Position numbers and translations under genes: made by a program. A DNA stretch of 64,000 bases from an uncultured Myxococcales bacterium (GTDB taxonomy: Bacteria; Myxococcota_A; UBA9042; CAIXZC01). Of this stretch, positions 26,103 through 34,888 are shown piece after piece; positions within the stretch are counted from its first letter, which is position 1, and each line of letters starts with the position of its first letter. The notes beneath the pieces were generated by a model. The model did not search any database and was not told the origin of the DNA. It saw only the letters and a program-made list of their open reading frames with translations. The stretch covers positions 1-64,000 of the forward strand of contig CAITUV010000032.1 of assembly GCA_903895725.1 (NCBI GenBank), in the 5' to 3' direction.

Positions 26103-26131
26103 ATGATACATGGCGGGCCCGCTCACCACAA
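26103..26131 (-). promoter_or_regulatory. promoter of the reductase-kinase-amidase operon
   Basis: On the minus strand, TTGTGG (26131-26126) and TATCAT (26108-26103) are 17 bp apart, 28 bp before ATG 26075. The spacer contains the perfect 10-bp palindrome GCGGGCCCGC (26113-26122), a possible repressor site. Confidence 0.6.
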
Positions 26132-26180
26132 TACGCGTGATGCCCCTGGATCCGGTTTCCATGCGGCACGCTCCGTCGAC

Positions 26181-26209
26181 TTGCCGCCCGGGGGGTTCGG
26201 GAGTAGGAT
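26181..26209 (+). promoter_or_regulatory. promoter of the 26260-32266 lipoprotein operon
   Basis: TTGCCG (26181-26186) and TAGGAT (26204-26209) are 17 bp apart, 51 bp before ATG 26260. It diverges from the promoter at 26103-26131. Confidence 0.55.
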
Positions 26210-26259
26210 GGAGCCGCGGGACGGGCTGCACTCAAAGCTCTCGAAGAAAGGTCATTTGC

Positions 26260-27264
26260 ATGAGGTACTCGTCAGTCAACCCGGAGGGGGGCTCCTCACG
26301 GTCCCCGATGGCCCGGTGGCCTGTTGGACGACACTGCGTGCTCCTGTCGGCGGCGCTGCTCCTCGTCTCCTGCGGGGACGCAGGCGGTACCGCCGAAGAC
26401 GGCGAAGAGGTCCGGCAGCCCTCTCAAACGGGCCAGGAGCAGTTCGATGAGCTTCTGTCCAAGATCCGCATCGAGGCCACGCTATACGGTGGTCTAGGGG
26501 TGCGAATCGTGCTCAGCTCGGACACGGTACAGGTCCGGGCCTCCTGGTATGGCGTGGATGAACCGGTGCTCTACGTCGATCACTGCGTCCTGCAGAACGT
26601 TTACGGCGGCGTCGAGGGCGAGCCTCCGACTCAGGAGAAGCACTGCACCAACCTGACCGACTACCAGACCTGCACCTTCTCCGAGGATGGCAGGCGGGCC
26701 GAGTGCGTGTTCACCTGGGGTGTGGGCTACGACCGGAGGGACGGCGAAGGGCAGAACCGCCTCCCCGAGCTCTGGTCCATCGTGCCGTCCAACAACGCGA
26801 CTCTCGGCGGAAACTATCAGGGGGCCCAGGCCACCATCCCCCTCGCGTCGGTCAAGGACTGCGTGGTCTACTATGACGAGACGAGCCTGCCGGCACCGGG
26901 AAGCCCCCTCCCCGTCGTCGAAGGAACCGAAATCCGCTGGTCGGGCGCCACCGGAATCTCCGAGCTGCTCGCTAAGAAGTACCCGGGGCGGGCGCTCGTC
27001 CGTCAGGCCAAGACCGTCCAGAACCGGGCGCTTCCCGAGTACGACATCTTTGCGGACCTGTGCGTCGACCAGGAGGTGCTGGTCGGTCCCGACGGCCAGT
27101 TCCACGTCGAGCTCACGCCGGAGCTGCTTTCCGCCTGTCCGGCCGGCATGCCGCTCGAGTTCTACGGCGGGGTCGTGCGGCAGATCGAGCCCGACGGCTT
27201 TGCGGCCGGCAGCTCGATCCGGTACGGCAATCTCGGATACCCGGTGAAGCTCGGCCTCCAGTAG
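26260..27264 (+). CDS. lipoprotein of unknown function
   Basis: The protein has 334 residues from ATG 26260, which is preceded by GAAAGG; an in-frame ATG at 26308 (MARWPVGRHCVLLSAALLLVSC) gives a more normal signal peptide and is the main alternative. The lipid-bearing Cys follows LLLVS. Thereafter come an acidic spacer and a beta-rich domain with scattered cysteines (VDHCVLQ, KHCTNLTDYQTCTF, ECVFTWG). No family recognised. It opens an operon of three lipoproteins: the next starts 16 bp downstream and the third overlaps the second. The shared promoter and lipidation suggest a surface or periplasmic assembly. Confidence 0.7.
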   Translation: MRYSSVNPEGGSSRSPMARWPVGRHCVLLSAALLLVSCGDAGGTAEDGEEVRQPSQTGQEQFDELLSKIRIEATLYGGLGVRIVLSSDTVQVRASWYGVDEPVLYVDHCVLQNVYGGVEGEPPTQEKHCTNLTDYQTCTFSEDGRRAECVFTWGVGYDRRDGEGQNRLPELWSIVPSNNATLGGNYQGAQATIPLASVKDCVVYYDETSLPAPGSPLPVVEGTEIRWSGATGISELLAKKYPGRALVRQAKTVQNRALPEYDIFADLCVDQEVLVGPDGQFHVELTPELLSACPAGMPLEFYGGVVRQIEPDGFAAGSSIRYGNLGYPVKLGLQ

Positions 27265-27279
27265 CCCGAGGAGGGTGAC

Positions 27280-29859
27280 ATGAGACTCGCGCTCGGAATG
27301 CTCCTCGCTTCGCTGGCCGCCGTCGCCCTCTGCTCCTGTGGGGAAGAGGCTCTCCCGGACGGCAGTACGGAGCAGCTCGTTTCGGCCAAGGGGATCCACA
27401 TCGACCACATTCCCAGGAACGACCGGTTCCGGGAAAGCGTGATCCTGATGGCCTTTGCAGTAGACCCCGAGTATGACGACAAAGTCCTGTTGCGAAGCTC
27501 CCTGGCCCCCGGGGAAGCACTGCGGCTCAATCTGCACAACACCGTCACGGGGGAATTCCGATGGCAGGACGTGGAATTCTCGGTCTCCGACGAAAGCGTG
27601 GTGGAGCACCTTGGCGACGGCCTCATCCTCGGCGTCCAGGACGGCGAAGCCATCGTGTGCGGCAGGTACTGGGGCAAGGAATCCTGCATGCCGCTTGCCG
27701 TCGGCAGCGGGGTGATGGAACAGTACTTCAGCAGTGAGACCGGTGCGTCGTCGGCCTTCACCCTCGTGTCCCTCGACGGCGTGCCGGCCATGAATGAGAA
27801 TGCGCCGCTCCTCCAGGTATCGGGCTCCTACAAGAGCCAGTACGTGGCGGTCAGCCCTGACGGCCGCTTCATGGCGGACCTGGTGAACCTCAAGCTGCAC
27901 TGCTTCCAGCCGTCCTGGCAGACGGACCTCCCGGTACCCCCCGAGCAGGGTTGGGAGGGATGGTACAACTACAGCCTCCAATCGAACGGCGACAAGGTGA
28001 CGGCCATCGCACGAGGGATGACCAGGGTCTTCGTCGCACAGATGCTCTCGGACGGAACGAAGGGTTGCCCGATGAAGCCGCTGGCCGACGTCGGCGAGGG
28101 GGGAAGTGTGAGCCTGCACTCGATCTCCCCTGACGGCAACCAGGCCCTGGCCACCGTCGCTCAGGACGGGAAGACGGAGCCGGCCACCTGGCTCATCGAG
28201 CTGTGCAGCATGAAGGGCAAGCCGGTCGGAGGGGACGTGCCTTCAGGCGGCAAGCTGTCGTTCTCCTCGGATGGCCGGTTCATCGTGGCGGCAAGCGCCG
28301 AGGAGTCCGTTTCTCCCGGGCAGGAGCTCCCGTTGGCGGTCTTCTCGAACGACAGCGGACAGTGGAAGAAGCTATACCAGATCTCGGTCCCGGTTGCCGG
28401 GGAGCCCGAGTACTCGCCCGACGGCTCGTTTGCCTGGTTCGACGACGGTTCGGCGGCACTCCTCCTCGTCCTCGAAACGGGGGAGACGACCCTGCTGCCA
28501 TCGGGCGGCACGCTCACGCCGTGGAACAGCCTCCACTACTGGCTCCCGGGACCGAGCGGCGGCTCGGGGGGAGGGCTCCAGAGCATCGCGGAGGATGCAT
28601 ACGAGTATGTGCCGCTGCTGGAGACCGCCGTCGCAACCCGCATCTACCTCCCGCTGGGCGAGCCGTCGCCGTCGGGCAGGGCGATCAGCTTCGCATCCCT
28701 CTTTTCTCCCATTGCAGCCGGGTGGGAGGGGGATGACGCCTTCAGGGGCATCGACTGGGTCTCGACCCGGCCGAGGTCGCTGGACCCGCCCAGGCAATTG
28801 GAGCCGGCTTCGGATCCCGGGGCGTTCCTGGCCGTGCTGGCGCCGCTGCCCAACGTCCCGTCGGACTCGCTCATGGCCCCCCACAGCGGACTGGAGCTGA
28901 TCGACCTGGGAGGAGGAGGCTCCCGCTGGATTCCGGCGGGAAACGAGGACGTCGCTTCCTTCGACATATCGCACAACGGGCTCGTGTTCATGGTGACGTC
29001 CCCGTACGGTTATCTCCTGGTCTCGGACCCGGGCATGCACCGATACTCGGTCCTGGCCATGGGCGTCTCCGGCCCGGTGACCGCGTCCGCAGATGGCAAG
29101 CGGGTTGGCGTGTGGGCACCGACGGGCACCCTCCGCGTCTACGAGGTCAACACCGGTGCCGAGCTGCTGAACTACCCAGGCGCAACCACCGTCTGCCTGC
29201 CCCCGGACTCCAGTGACATCTACCTCGCCGACGTGAACGGAGAGGGAATCCGGCTCCAGGAAGACGGGACCAGCGAGCACCTCTACTTCGGGGTCGACAG
29301 CCCACGTCCGGACCACAAAGTGGGCTACTCCTGGTCGGACGACTGCAGGCGCATGGTCGTCTCGGGGGGCAGTTGGATCTCCCTGTTCGAGGAGGGCAAC
29401 GACGGCCAGACTCCCATCTCAGCGGATGGGGCCGACCTCGCCACCCTCTCTCGGGACGGCAAGGCAGTTGCGTTCGTGGGCAAGCACGACGAGACCGTGG
29501 ATGAATTCGACGGGCGGCTCATCGAGCACGTCGGCATGATCGACCTCTACCTTGCCAGGCCACCCGAGTGGAAGCCGAAGCGGCTGGTAACGTGGGCCGC
29601 CTCCGCGGGCGGCTATACGTCGGGAGCCAGCTACTCGTTCGAACGCCCCGCGGTCTGGCCGAATGGGGACATGGTGGCCGTGTCCTTCACCGAGACCTTC
29701 GTCGACACCGGCTGGAGCAACACAGGCGCGTGGCAGAATGTGATTGTCAACAGCCGCCTCCTGTTCGTGGATTCGGACGGCGGGATCACGAACATGGGAC
29801 CAATGTCTGCGGACTCGAAGCACCGCGTGGAGGGCACCGATGTCCTGCGCATCCGCTAG
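27280..29859 (+). CDS. large lipoprotein with TolB/WD40-like repeats
   Basis: The protein has 859 residues; ATG 27280 follows GAGGAGGG. The signal peptide MRLALGMLLASLAAVALCSC ends at Cys20 (alternatively Cys18). Six or more strand pairs of the form SPDGRFMADL, SPDGNQALATV, SSDGRFIVAAS, SPDGSFAWF, SADGKRVGVWAP and SRDGKAVAFVG recur across the protein. They are typical of the TolB or WD40-like beta-propellers found in periplasmic proteins. No catalytic domain is visible. It lies between two other lipoproteins in one operon and probably contributes a protein-protein or ligand-binding surface. Confidence 0.75.
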   Translation: MRLALGMLLASLAAVALCSCGEEALPDGSTEQLVSAKGIHIDHIPRNDRFRESVILMAFAVDPEYDDKVLLRSSLAPGEALRLNLHNTVTGEFRWQDVEFSVSDESVVEHLGDGLILGVQDGEAIVCGRYWGKESCMPLAVGSGVMEQYFSSETGASSAFTLVSLDGVPAMNENAPLLQVSGSYKSQYVAVSPDGRFMADLVNLKLHCFQPSWQTDLPVPPEQGWEGWYNYSLQSNGDKVTAIARGMTRVFVAQMLSDGTKGCPMKPLADVGEGGSVSLHSISPDGNQALATVAQDGKTEPATWLIELCSMKGKPVGGDVPSGGKLSFSSDGRFIVAASAEESVSPGQELPLAVFSNDSGQWKKLYQISVPVAGEPEYSPDGSFAWFDDGSAALLLVLETGETTLLPSGGTLTPWNSLHYWLPGPSGGSGGGLQSIAEDAYEYVPLLETAVATRIYLPLGEPSPSGRAISFASLFSPIAAGWEGDDAFRGIDWVSTRPRSLDPPRQLEPASDPGAFLAVLAPLPNVPSDSLMAPHSGLELIDLGGGGSRWIPAGNEDVASFDISHNGLVFMVTSPYGYLLVSDPGMHRYSVLAMGVSGPVTASADGKRVGVWAPTGTLRVYEVNTGAELLNYPGATTVCLPPDSSDIYLADVNGEGIRLQEDGTSEHLYFGVDSPRPDHKVGYSWSDDCRRMVVSGGSWISLFEEGNDGQTPISADGADLATLSRDGKAVAFVGKHDETVDEFDGRLIEHVGMIDLYLARPPEWKPKRLVTWAASAGGYTSGASYSFERPAVWPNGDMVAVSFTETFVDTGWSNTGAWQNVIVNSRLLFVDSDGGITNMGPMSADSKHRVEGTDVLRIR

Positions 29860-32266
29860 ACTGGCGCTCCGGCCGGGGTCCCCCGATCGCACGCACGGGC
29901 CGGCGCCGCGTCGGAGCTCGTCGCTCCTGCTTCGGCTCGGGATGGTGGTTGCGTTTGCCTGTGCCCTGGCCTTCTCCTGCGGCACGGAGCTCGAGCCGGA
30001 CTTCTCCGTTCCCAGTGGCTCGTTCGAGTGGGTCGGCCCGTTCCCCCACGAGGAAGAGTCGACGCCGGGCAGTCCGAACCTCGTGACGCAGCCCCTGCGT
30101 GACCTCCCGGTAGACGGGTTGATCGTCGAGGACGCCAACGACGACGGCATCGACGATCTCCTCTGGTGCAGGGATTCCGTGGGCCTTCTCCTCGGAGCCG
30201 AGGAAGGGAGCTTCGTGCCGTACGAGATTCCGGCCAATCCGGACGTCGGCGTCGGAGACTTCGGAACCGGTTGCTCCGTCGCTGTGTGGAAGGACAAGAA
30301 CGGCAAACAGAGCAACGTCGCGGCGGCCTTTGGCAACGGCCTGTCCCTCTCGTTTCCGATGGACGGGGACATGCCGGCAGCTCCGCTGGTGCTCCCACCG
30401 CTGCCGGGGGAAGTGGAAGGGTCCTGGCAGGCCATGGGCCCTGCCTTCGTGGCGGACGTCGACGGGGACGGGCAGGGAGAGATGCTCCGCCTCGGCGTCG
30501 GCATGCCGGACGCGGAGGACTCCCCGGTTGCGGTCCTGGTCTCCACGTCCCAGGGGAATGGGGCATTCCTGAGCAAGCACGCGTGGGAGCTGCCGCTCAC
30601 CAAGGCGGACCTGCCGGCAATACCCGAAGAATCCTTCCCGGCTCTGTTGTTTGCCGGCGATCTGGACGGAGAGGAGGGAGTCGACCTCGCTGCCGAGGGG
30701 ACGCTCGTGATCTTCAATGCCGACACTGCTCCATCGGTGTTGGGGCTGGAGCTGGTCAAGGCCGCACCTACCCTGTTTGCGGACGTGGACGGAGACGAGC
30801 GCACCGAGATCGTGTCGGCCCAGGGCGACACGTGTACGGTCATCTCGCTCAATGGCGGAGAGGAGAAGGAGCTGGGTACCTTTGCCTGCCCCGGAGGGGA
30901 ACAACCGGGCTGTCTCCTGGCCGCCGACATCGACCACGACGGGAAAGACGAAATTGCCTCTGCCGACGAGAAGCTCGTGACCGTGTATCGCCTCGAGGAA
31001 GGGGGCAACGCCACGGTCGTCGGCGCCACCCAGACCAACTCCTCAATGATGCTCAGCGGGGCCCTGAACTGGGACGGGAAGGGCTGGGATGAGCTCCTGG
31101 TGGTGGGGGTCAACGCCATCTCCTTCTGCACCCTCTCGACCGATGCCGGGGAGCCGGGCACTTGCGTACCTCACTCAACCCTTCCCGGCTACGTCATCGC
31201 TGCGCGGGCGCCGGACATCGACCGGGACGGGAAGGCAGACTTCCTGGGTATCTGCCACGACGACGTCAACCTGCCGCCCGTCGTCCAGGCGCTGCTGGCG
31301 AAGGACTCGTTCCAGACCGGGCCTCTCAGCGACATGCTGTACCCGCACCCCAATCTCGGCTCCCCGGAGCAGCTCGTCCTGCAGCTTTCCGACCTGACCG
31401 CGGATTCGCCGCTGGACCTGCTCGTCGGCTCCACATTGACTTCTCAAGGCCCCGAATTCCTGGTCCCGATGCTCCAAGGTCATTTGCCCGCCTTTTCCCG
31501 GATGCAACGCAACGATGCCCTGGTCAGCCCACAGTCGAGCCCGGATTCCTGGGTATCGCTCGTGGACTATGATGGAGACGGGATCCCGGAAGCAGGCTTC
31601 CCGGATGGTGCCTGGACAAAGCTCCCCGCTCCGGGCGAGCCGCCGGTCGGCGCCGCAGTCCCCGCTCCCAGCTGCCCTTCGGGACGCCTCACGGTCGCGG
31701 GACCCATCGTAGCGGATTCCAAGGATCTCATCGCGGTGGCGGACGGTCATGTCGTGCGCCTGATGATGTACTCGAACATCGCCGGCAATTGTCAGGATCT
31801 CGCCGAAGGAGATGTCGGGGACGAGATCCGGGACATGCTGCTCGCTCCGGACGGTCGCATTGCCGTGCTCGGGGCCCGTTCCTCGGGCGGCAGCTCGGGC
31901 CAGGGCGTCGTGACCGGCAGAATCCACGTGATCACGTTTGATCTGGTCGAGGAGGGCGGGGAGGGGAAGATCACTCGCAAGGTCCACGAGCTCTTCAGCC
32001 TCAACTGCAATCCGGACCAGTTCGAACCGCTGGGAATGTCCTCGAAGCCGGAGCACGGCTACGTCGTTTCCTGCCGGGACGGCGGCGATTCGGGCCACCT
32101 GCTGAAAGTCCCGCCGGCACCTGCCATGCCGTCAGCTCTCGCTCTGCCCCCCCTCGTCTCCCCCGGTGCCATGGCCTCAGGCGACCTCGATGCCGACGGA
32201 GTCAAAGACATTGTCGTCTCGCACGCCAAAGGAGTGCTGATGGTATCGATTCCGCAGGGGGAGTAG
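29840..32266 (+). CDS. lipoprotein with FG-GAP/VCBS beta-propeller repeats
   Basis: The protein has 808 residues. ATG 29840 has GGAGGG upstream and overlaps the previous gene by 20 bp. A basic n-region with RR leads to a hydrophobic stretch ending in LAFSC. The mature protein has at least seven calcium-type motifs spaced along the chain: DANDDGIDD, DVDGDGQGE, DVDGDERTE, DIDHDGKDE, DIDRDGKAD, DYDGDGIPE and DLDADGVKD. This is the FG-GAP/VCBS pattern of integrin-alpha-like seven-bladed propellers, which bind calcium and often mediate adhesion on the surface. It is last in its operon. A hexamer run and a C-rich tract follow (32281-32364), shared with the convergent gspN gene. Confidence 0.8.
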   Translation: MSCASARLALRPGSPDRTHGPAPRRSSSLLLRLGMVVAFACALAFSCGTELEPDFSVPSGSFEWVGPFPHEEESTPGSPNLVTQPLRDLPVDGLIVEDANDDGIDDLLWCRDSVGLLLGAEEGSFVPYEIPANPDVGVGDFGTGCSVAVWKDKNGKQSNVAAAFGNGLSLSFPMDGDMPAAPLVLPPLPGEVEGSWQAMGPAFVADVDGDGQGEMLRLGVGMPDAEDSPVAVLVSTSQGNGAFLSKHAWELPLTKADLPAIPEESFPALLFAGDLDGEEGVDLAAEGTLVIFNADTAPSVLGLELVKAAPTLFADVDGDERTEIVSAQGDTCTVISLNGGEEKELGTFACPGGEQPGCLLAADIDHDGKDEIASADEKLVTVYRLEEGGNATVVGATQTNSSMMLSGALNWDGKGWDELLVVGVNAISFCTLSTDAGEPGTCVPHSTLPGYVIAARAPDIDRDGKADFLGICHDDVNLPPVVQALLAKDSFQTGPLSDMLYPHPNLGSPEQLVLQLSDLTADSPLDLLVGSTLTSQGPEFLVPMLQGHLPAFSRMQRNDALVSPQSSPDSWVSLVDYDGDGIPEAGFPDGAWTKLPAPGEPPVGAAVPAPSCPSGRLTVAGPIVADSKDLIAVADGHVVRLMMYSNIAGNCQDLAEGDVGDEIRDMLLAPDGRIAVLGARSSGGSSGQGVVTGRIHVITFDLVEEGGEGKITRKVHELFSLNCNPDQFEPLGMSSKPEHGYVVSCRDGGDSGHLLKVPPAPAMPSALALPPLVSPGAMASGDLDADGVKDIVVSHAKGVLMVSIPQGE

Positions 32267-32280
32267 GGCGGATAGGGGCG

Positions 32281-32340
32281 ATTACGATTGCGATGTCGAT
32301 GCCGATATCGATGCCGATGGAGGGAGAGATTCTCCCGAGG
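32281..32340. repeat. CGATNN hexamer run between convergent genes
   Basis: About eight 6-bp units (GATTAC, GATTGC, GATGTC, GATGCC, GATATC and so on) stand between the lipoprotein gene ending at 32266 and gspN ending at 32374. The same arrangement recurs at 59704-59752. A short inverted repeat GGGAGA-GATT-CTCCC (32323-32335) follows. Confidence 0.75.
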
Positions 32341-32364
32341 CCCGAGCCCCGGCCCCCGAGCCCC
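32341..32364 (-). terminator. G-quadruplex-capable tract after gspN
   Basis: The gspN transcript reads GGGG-CTC-GGGGG-CC-GGGG-CTC-GGG beginning nine bases past the stop codon (TAG 32376-32374). Four runs with loops of 2-3 bases fit a canonical intramolecular G-quadruplex. Its repetition after other minus-strand genes suggests a role at transcript ends. Confidence 0.45.
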
Positions 32365-32373
32365 GAAACACCG

Positions 32374-34230
32374 CTACCGATACAATGGCGGAGCCAGCAT
32401 TGGAGCCGGCTCCTCACCGCCCACCTGGCCGGCGTCATGTCCGGCGTCGGGCTGCACGATCACGTCGGGCTGGTCGCCCGCGGGAGGGGTACCGTCATCC
32501 ACCGGCTGCCCCTCGGAGGGCTGGCCATATTCCCCTTCCGCTGGAGGAGCCTCCTCGGACGGAGGGGGGTAATCGGACGGCTGCTCCTCGCCCGGAGCCT
32601 CGGCGGCCGGGTACTCGGACGGCGCCTCGATGGGGGCCTCGGCACCGGCCTCCTCGCCGGTCCCGGCGGGTTCCAGCGGCTGCACGGGCAGCGGCTCGGC
32701 CATGACCGGCTCCGGTCGTCCCGGCATGGAGGGGCGGCCCCGGTTCGCCTCCCGTTCCTGGCGTAGCCGATCGGCCCGCTCGCGGGCCTCACGCAGTCTC
32801 TTGGCCGACGGAGACTCGGACGGAGGAGAGGGGACGAGAACGGCCCCGCCGTCCCCGGCTGCCGACGGAGGTTCGGTCCCGGCCCGGGCCTTGGCCTCAT
32901 CGGCTTTGCGCTGCTTCTCCATCTCCTTCTTGGCCTGGAGGCGTCGCTTCTCGTCCGGCGGCAATCCTCGCTTGCATCTGGGCTTCGAGAGCGTGCCCGT
33001 GCAGTGCATCCAGTAGAACCCGTCGGCGTCCTGTGCAGTCTGCCAGAGGCGGTCGAACTGGAGTCCCTGTCCGAGCTCCTTGTTCCGAGTCAAAGGCTTC
33101 CCGTCCGCCCCCTTCTTCTCCTCCTCGAAGTAGTCGGGGTTGAACGCCAGCTTCGTCCACAGATCCATCTGCCCCTTGACGAACGGTGCCTTGGGCGGGA
33201 ACAGGATGAACGAGTTGGGACGGATGTAGTAGTCGAGGCTCTCGCCCTTGCAGTCGCCCCGCTCGAAAAGCACCGCGGTCGACCCGGGCTTGCGGGCCTT
33301 GACCTTGTCCAGCTCCTCGACCTGTTCCTTGCGATCGATCCGGATCTGGAAAACGCATCGTCCGAGCCGCATGTCGGTCAACGGAACCTCGACAACCTGG
33401 GCAGTGCGCGGCATGCGCTGTGCCAGGACCGGGGCCTCGGCCACGATGTCAGACAGGTCCAGGTCCACCTGCCCCTTGTAGTAGGTCGTGTCCTCTTCCC
33501 GGGCCGGCTCCAGCAGAACCGATCCGGTCTGGAGTATCCCGTCGACGTGATCCGTGCGCAGCGATGGCAGGATCGCGGAGAAGATGGAGGCGAAGAACTC
33601 GGTCTCGCCAAGCTGCAATCCCTCGATGGCCGGCAGTCGTACCGCGGCCATGGTTCGCCCCTCCTGCGACATGATCTCGATTTCTCCTGACCGAATCGTC
33701 CCGCCCAGGAGATCCACCTCGAGCCCCACCGTCACGTCGGACGGGTCGAGAAGCTGCGCCAGGCTGAAGTCCAGGGTGACCTGATCTACGGTCACGAAGC
33801 TGAACTCCCCCGTGTCCGGCTCGGGAGTCTCACGCTCCTCGGGCGGCTCCGCTCCCTCGGGCTCCTTGCCCTCGTCTGCTTCCGACTCCCCCGCTTCCGG
33901 CCCGCCGCCGGCAATGGGGTTGAGCCCGACGATTGCCACCCCGGCAGCCGGACTCGTCGCAGGCCCGGCAGTCGGCGTAGTAGCGGCCGGGACCCCTTTG
34001 CGCCGGAAGAGCTTGCGGTTGACGCCGACGGTCACCCCGGACAGAACCAGCCGCCCCAGGCCGTCCCGCTCGAGGCTGTCGATCTCGATGCGATACTTGG
34101 TCGACGTGTTGGCCTTGCGCTCGACGAACTCCTTGAGCCTCTCCAGGGGGAAGAGGAAATAGGAGAAGAGCACGACGGCCAGCAGGAACAGGACGGTGTA
34201 GGCCACCACCCCAAGGATCTTCCGCATCAT
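32374..34230 (-). CDS. gspN: type II secretion protein GspN with long Pro/Glu-rich tail
   Basis: The protein has 618 residues. One N-terminal helix (about 5-28) is followed by a periplasmic part with YRIEIDSLERDGLGRLVLSGVTV and VTLDFSLAQLLDPSDVTVGLEVDLLGGTIRSGEIEI. These match the beta-rich GspN proteins of delta-proteobacterial and Leptospira secretons, which sit beside GspM and GspL. It differs by two low-complexity insertions: residues about 78-142 and a tail from about 440 rich in Pro, Glu, Ala and charged coiled-coil residues. It is the last gene of the operon. Identity rests on fold-like motifs and the position after gspM. Confidence 0.85.
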   Translation of the reverse strand: MMRKILGVVAYTVLFLLAVVLFSYFLFPLERLKEFVERKANTSTKYRIEIDSLERDGLGRLVLSGVTVGVNRKLFRRKGVPAATTPTAGPATSPAAGVAIVGLNPIAGGGPEAGESEADEGKEPEGAEPPEERETPEPDTGEFSFVTVDQVTLDFSLAQLLDPSDVTVGLEVDLLGGTIRSGEIEIMSQEGRTMAAVRLPAIEGLQLGETEFFASIFSAILPSLRTDHVDGILQTGSVLLEPAREEDTTYYKGQVDLDLSDIVAEAPVLAQRMPRTAQVVEVPLTDMRLGRCVFQIRIDRKEQVEELDKVKARKPGSTAVLFERGDCKGESLDYYIRPNSFILFPPKAPFVKGQMDLWTKLAFNPDYFEEEKKGADGKPLTRNKELGQGLQFDRLWQTAQDADGFYWMHCTGTLSKPRCKRGLPPDEKRRLQAKKEMEKQRKADEAKARAGTEPPSAAGDGGAVLVPSPPSESPSAKRLREARERADRLRQEREANRGRPSMPGRPEPVMAEPLPVQPLEPAGTGEEAGAEAPIEAPSEYPAAEAPGEEQPSDYPPPSEEAPPAEGEYGQPSEGQPVDDGTPPAGDQPDVIVQPDAGHDAGQVGGEEPAPMLAPPLYR

Positions 34231-34236
34231 GACGCT

Positions 34237-34887
34237 CTACTCCTCCTCGGTCTCCTCGACCTTCTGCGGCTTGTAGATGAAGGTCGAGACCGTCAGCTTC
34301 CCCTGGACGAAATCGGGATCCATGTACTTGGTGGTGATCTGGAGCTTGGACACGTACATGAGGCGGTCCGGTGCCTCGACCTTCTCCAGGAACTTCACCA
34401 GGTCCACGAACTTGACGAAGCTGTATTCCGCGGGCTGGGACAGCTCGACGAAATCGCTGGCCTTCTCGCGCTTCTTCTTCTTGCCCGTGTCGGCCCCGAG
34501 CTGGATGGGGCGCTCCGTGGTCTTGGCCTCGTACCGAAGCACCTTGTCGAAGAACCCGCCCTCCACCGCGGCACCGTCTTGCGGCTGCTGGGCTTCCACG
34601 GTCTTGGCAATGGAGTCGATGGCGGTCTGGATGCGGGCGTCATTGGCCTTGATCGCCTCTTCCAGTGCGGCCTTCCGCTTCATCGAGTCGAGGTACTCCC
34701 TGGCCCGGAGCTGAATCTCCTCGACCGACTGGCGCCCTTCGGACAGGGATTCTTCGATCTCCGCGATCTTGGTGCCCAGCCAGACATGGCCGAAGACTGC
34801 GGCCCCGACGACGGCCATGCCGAGCACCAGCCCGACGAGCCGCTTCTGTCCTGTTCCCATGCTGCCCAGGATTGGAATTGTCGCCAT
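34237..34887 (-). CDS. gspM: type II secretion protein GspM (PilO-like)
   Basis: The protein has 216 residues; ATG 34887 lies one base past the gspL stop. After a short cytoplasmic start comes one membrane helix (RLVGLVLGMAVVGAAVFGHVWL), a coiled coil (about 40-105) and a C-terminal ferredoxin-like domain with EYSFVKFVDLVKFLEKVEAPDRLMYVSKLQI. This is the architecture of GspM/PilO, which binds GspL in the inner membrane platform. The stop lies six bases before the gspN start. Length is normal for the family. Confidence 0.88.
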   Translation of the reverse strand: MATIPILGSMGTGQKRLVGLVLGMAVVGAAVFGHVWLGTKIAEIEESLSEGRQSVEEIQLRAREYLDSMKRKAALEEAIKANDARIQTAIDSIAKTVEAQQPQDGAAVEGGFFDKVLRYEAKTTERPIQLGADTGKKKKREKASDFVELSQPAEYSFVKFVDLVKFLEKVEAPDRLMYVSKLQITTKYMDPDFVQGKLTVSTFIYKPQKVEETEEE

Positions 34888-34888
34888 G

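Noticed and set aside
32374..32560. EYGQP motif in the tail of GspN as a second target of the radical SAM enzyme
   Set aside because: It occurs once in a Pro/Glu-rich low-complexity tail without cysteines or repeated spacing; most likely chance.
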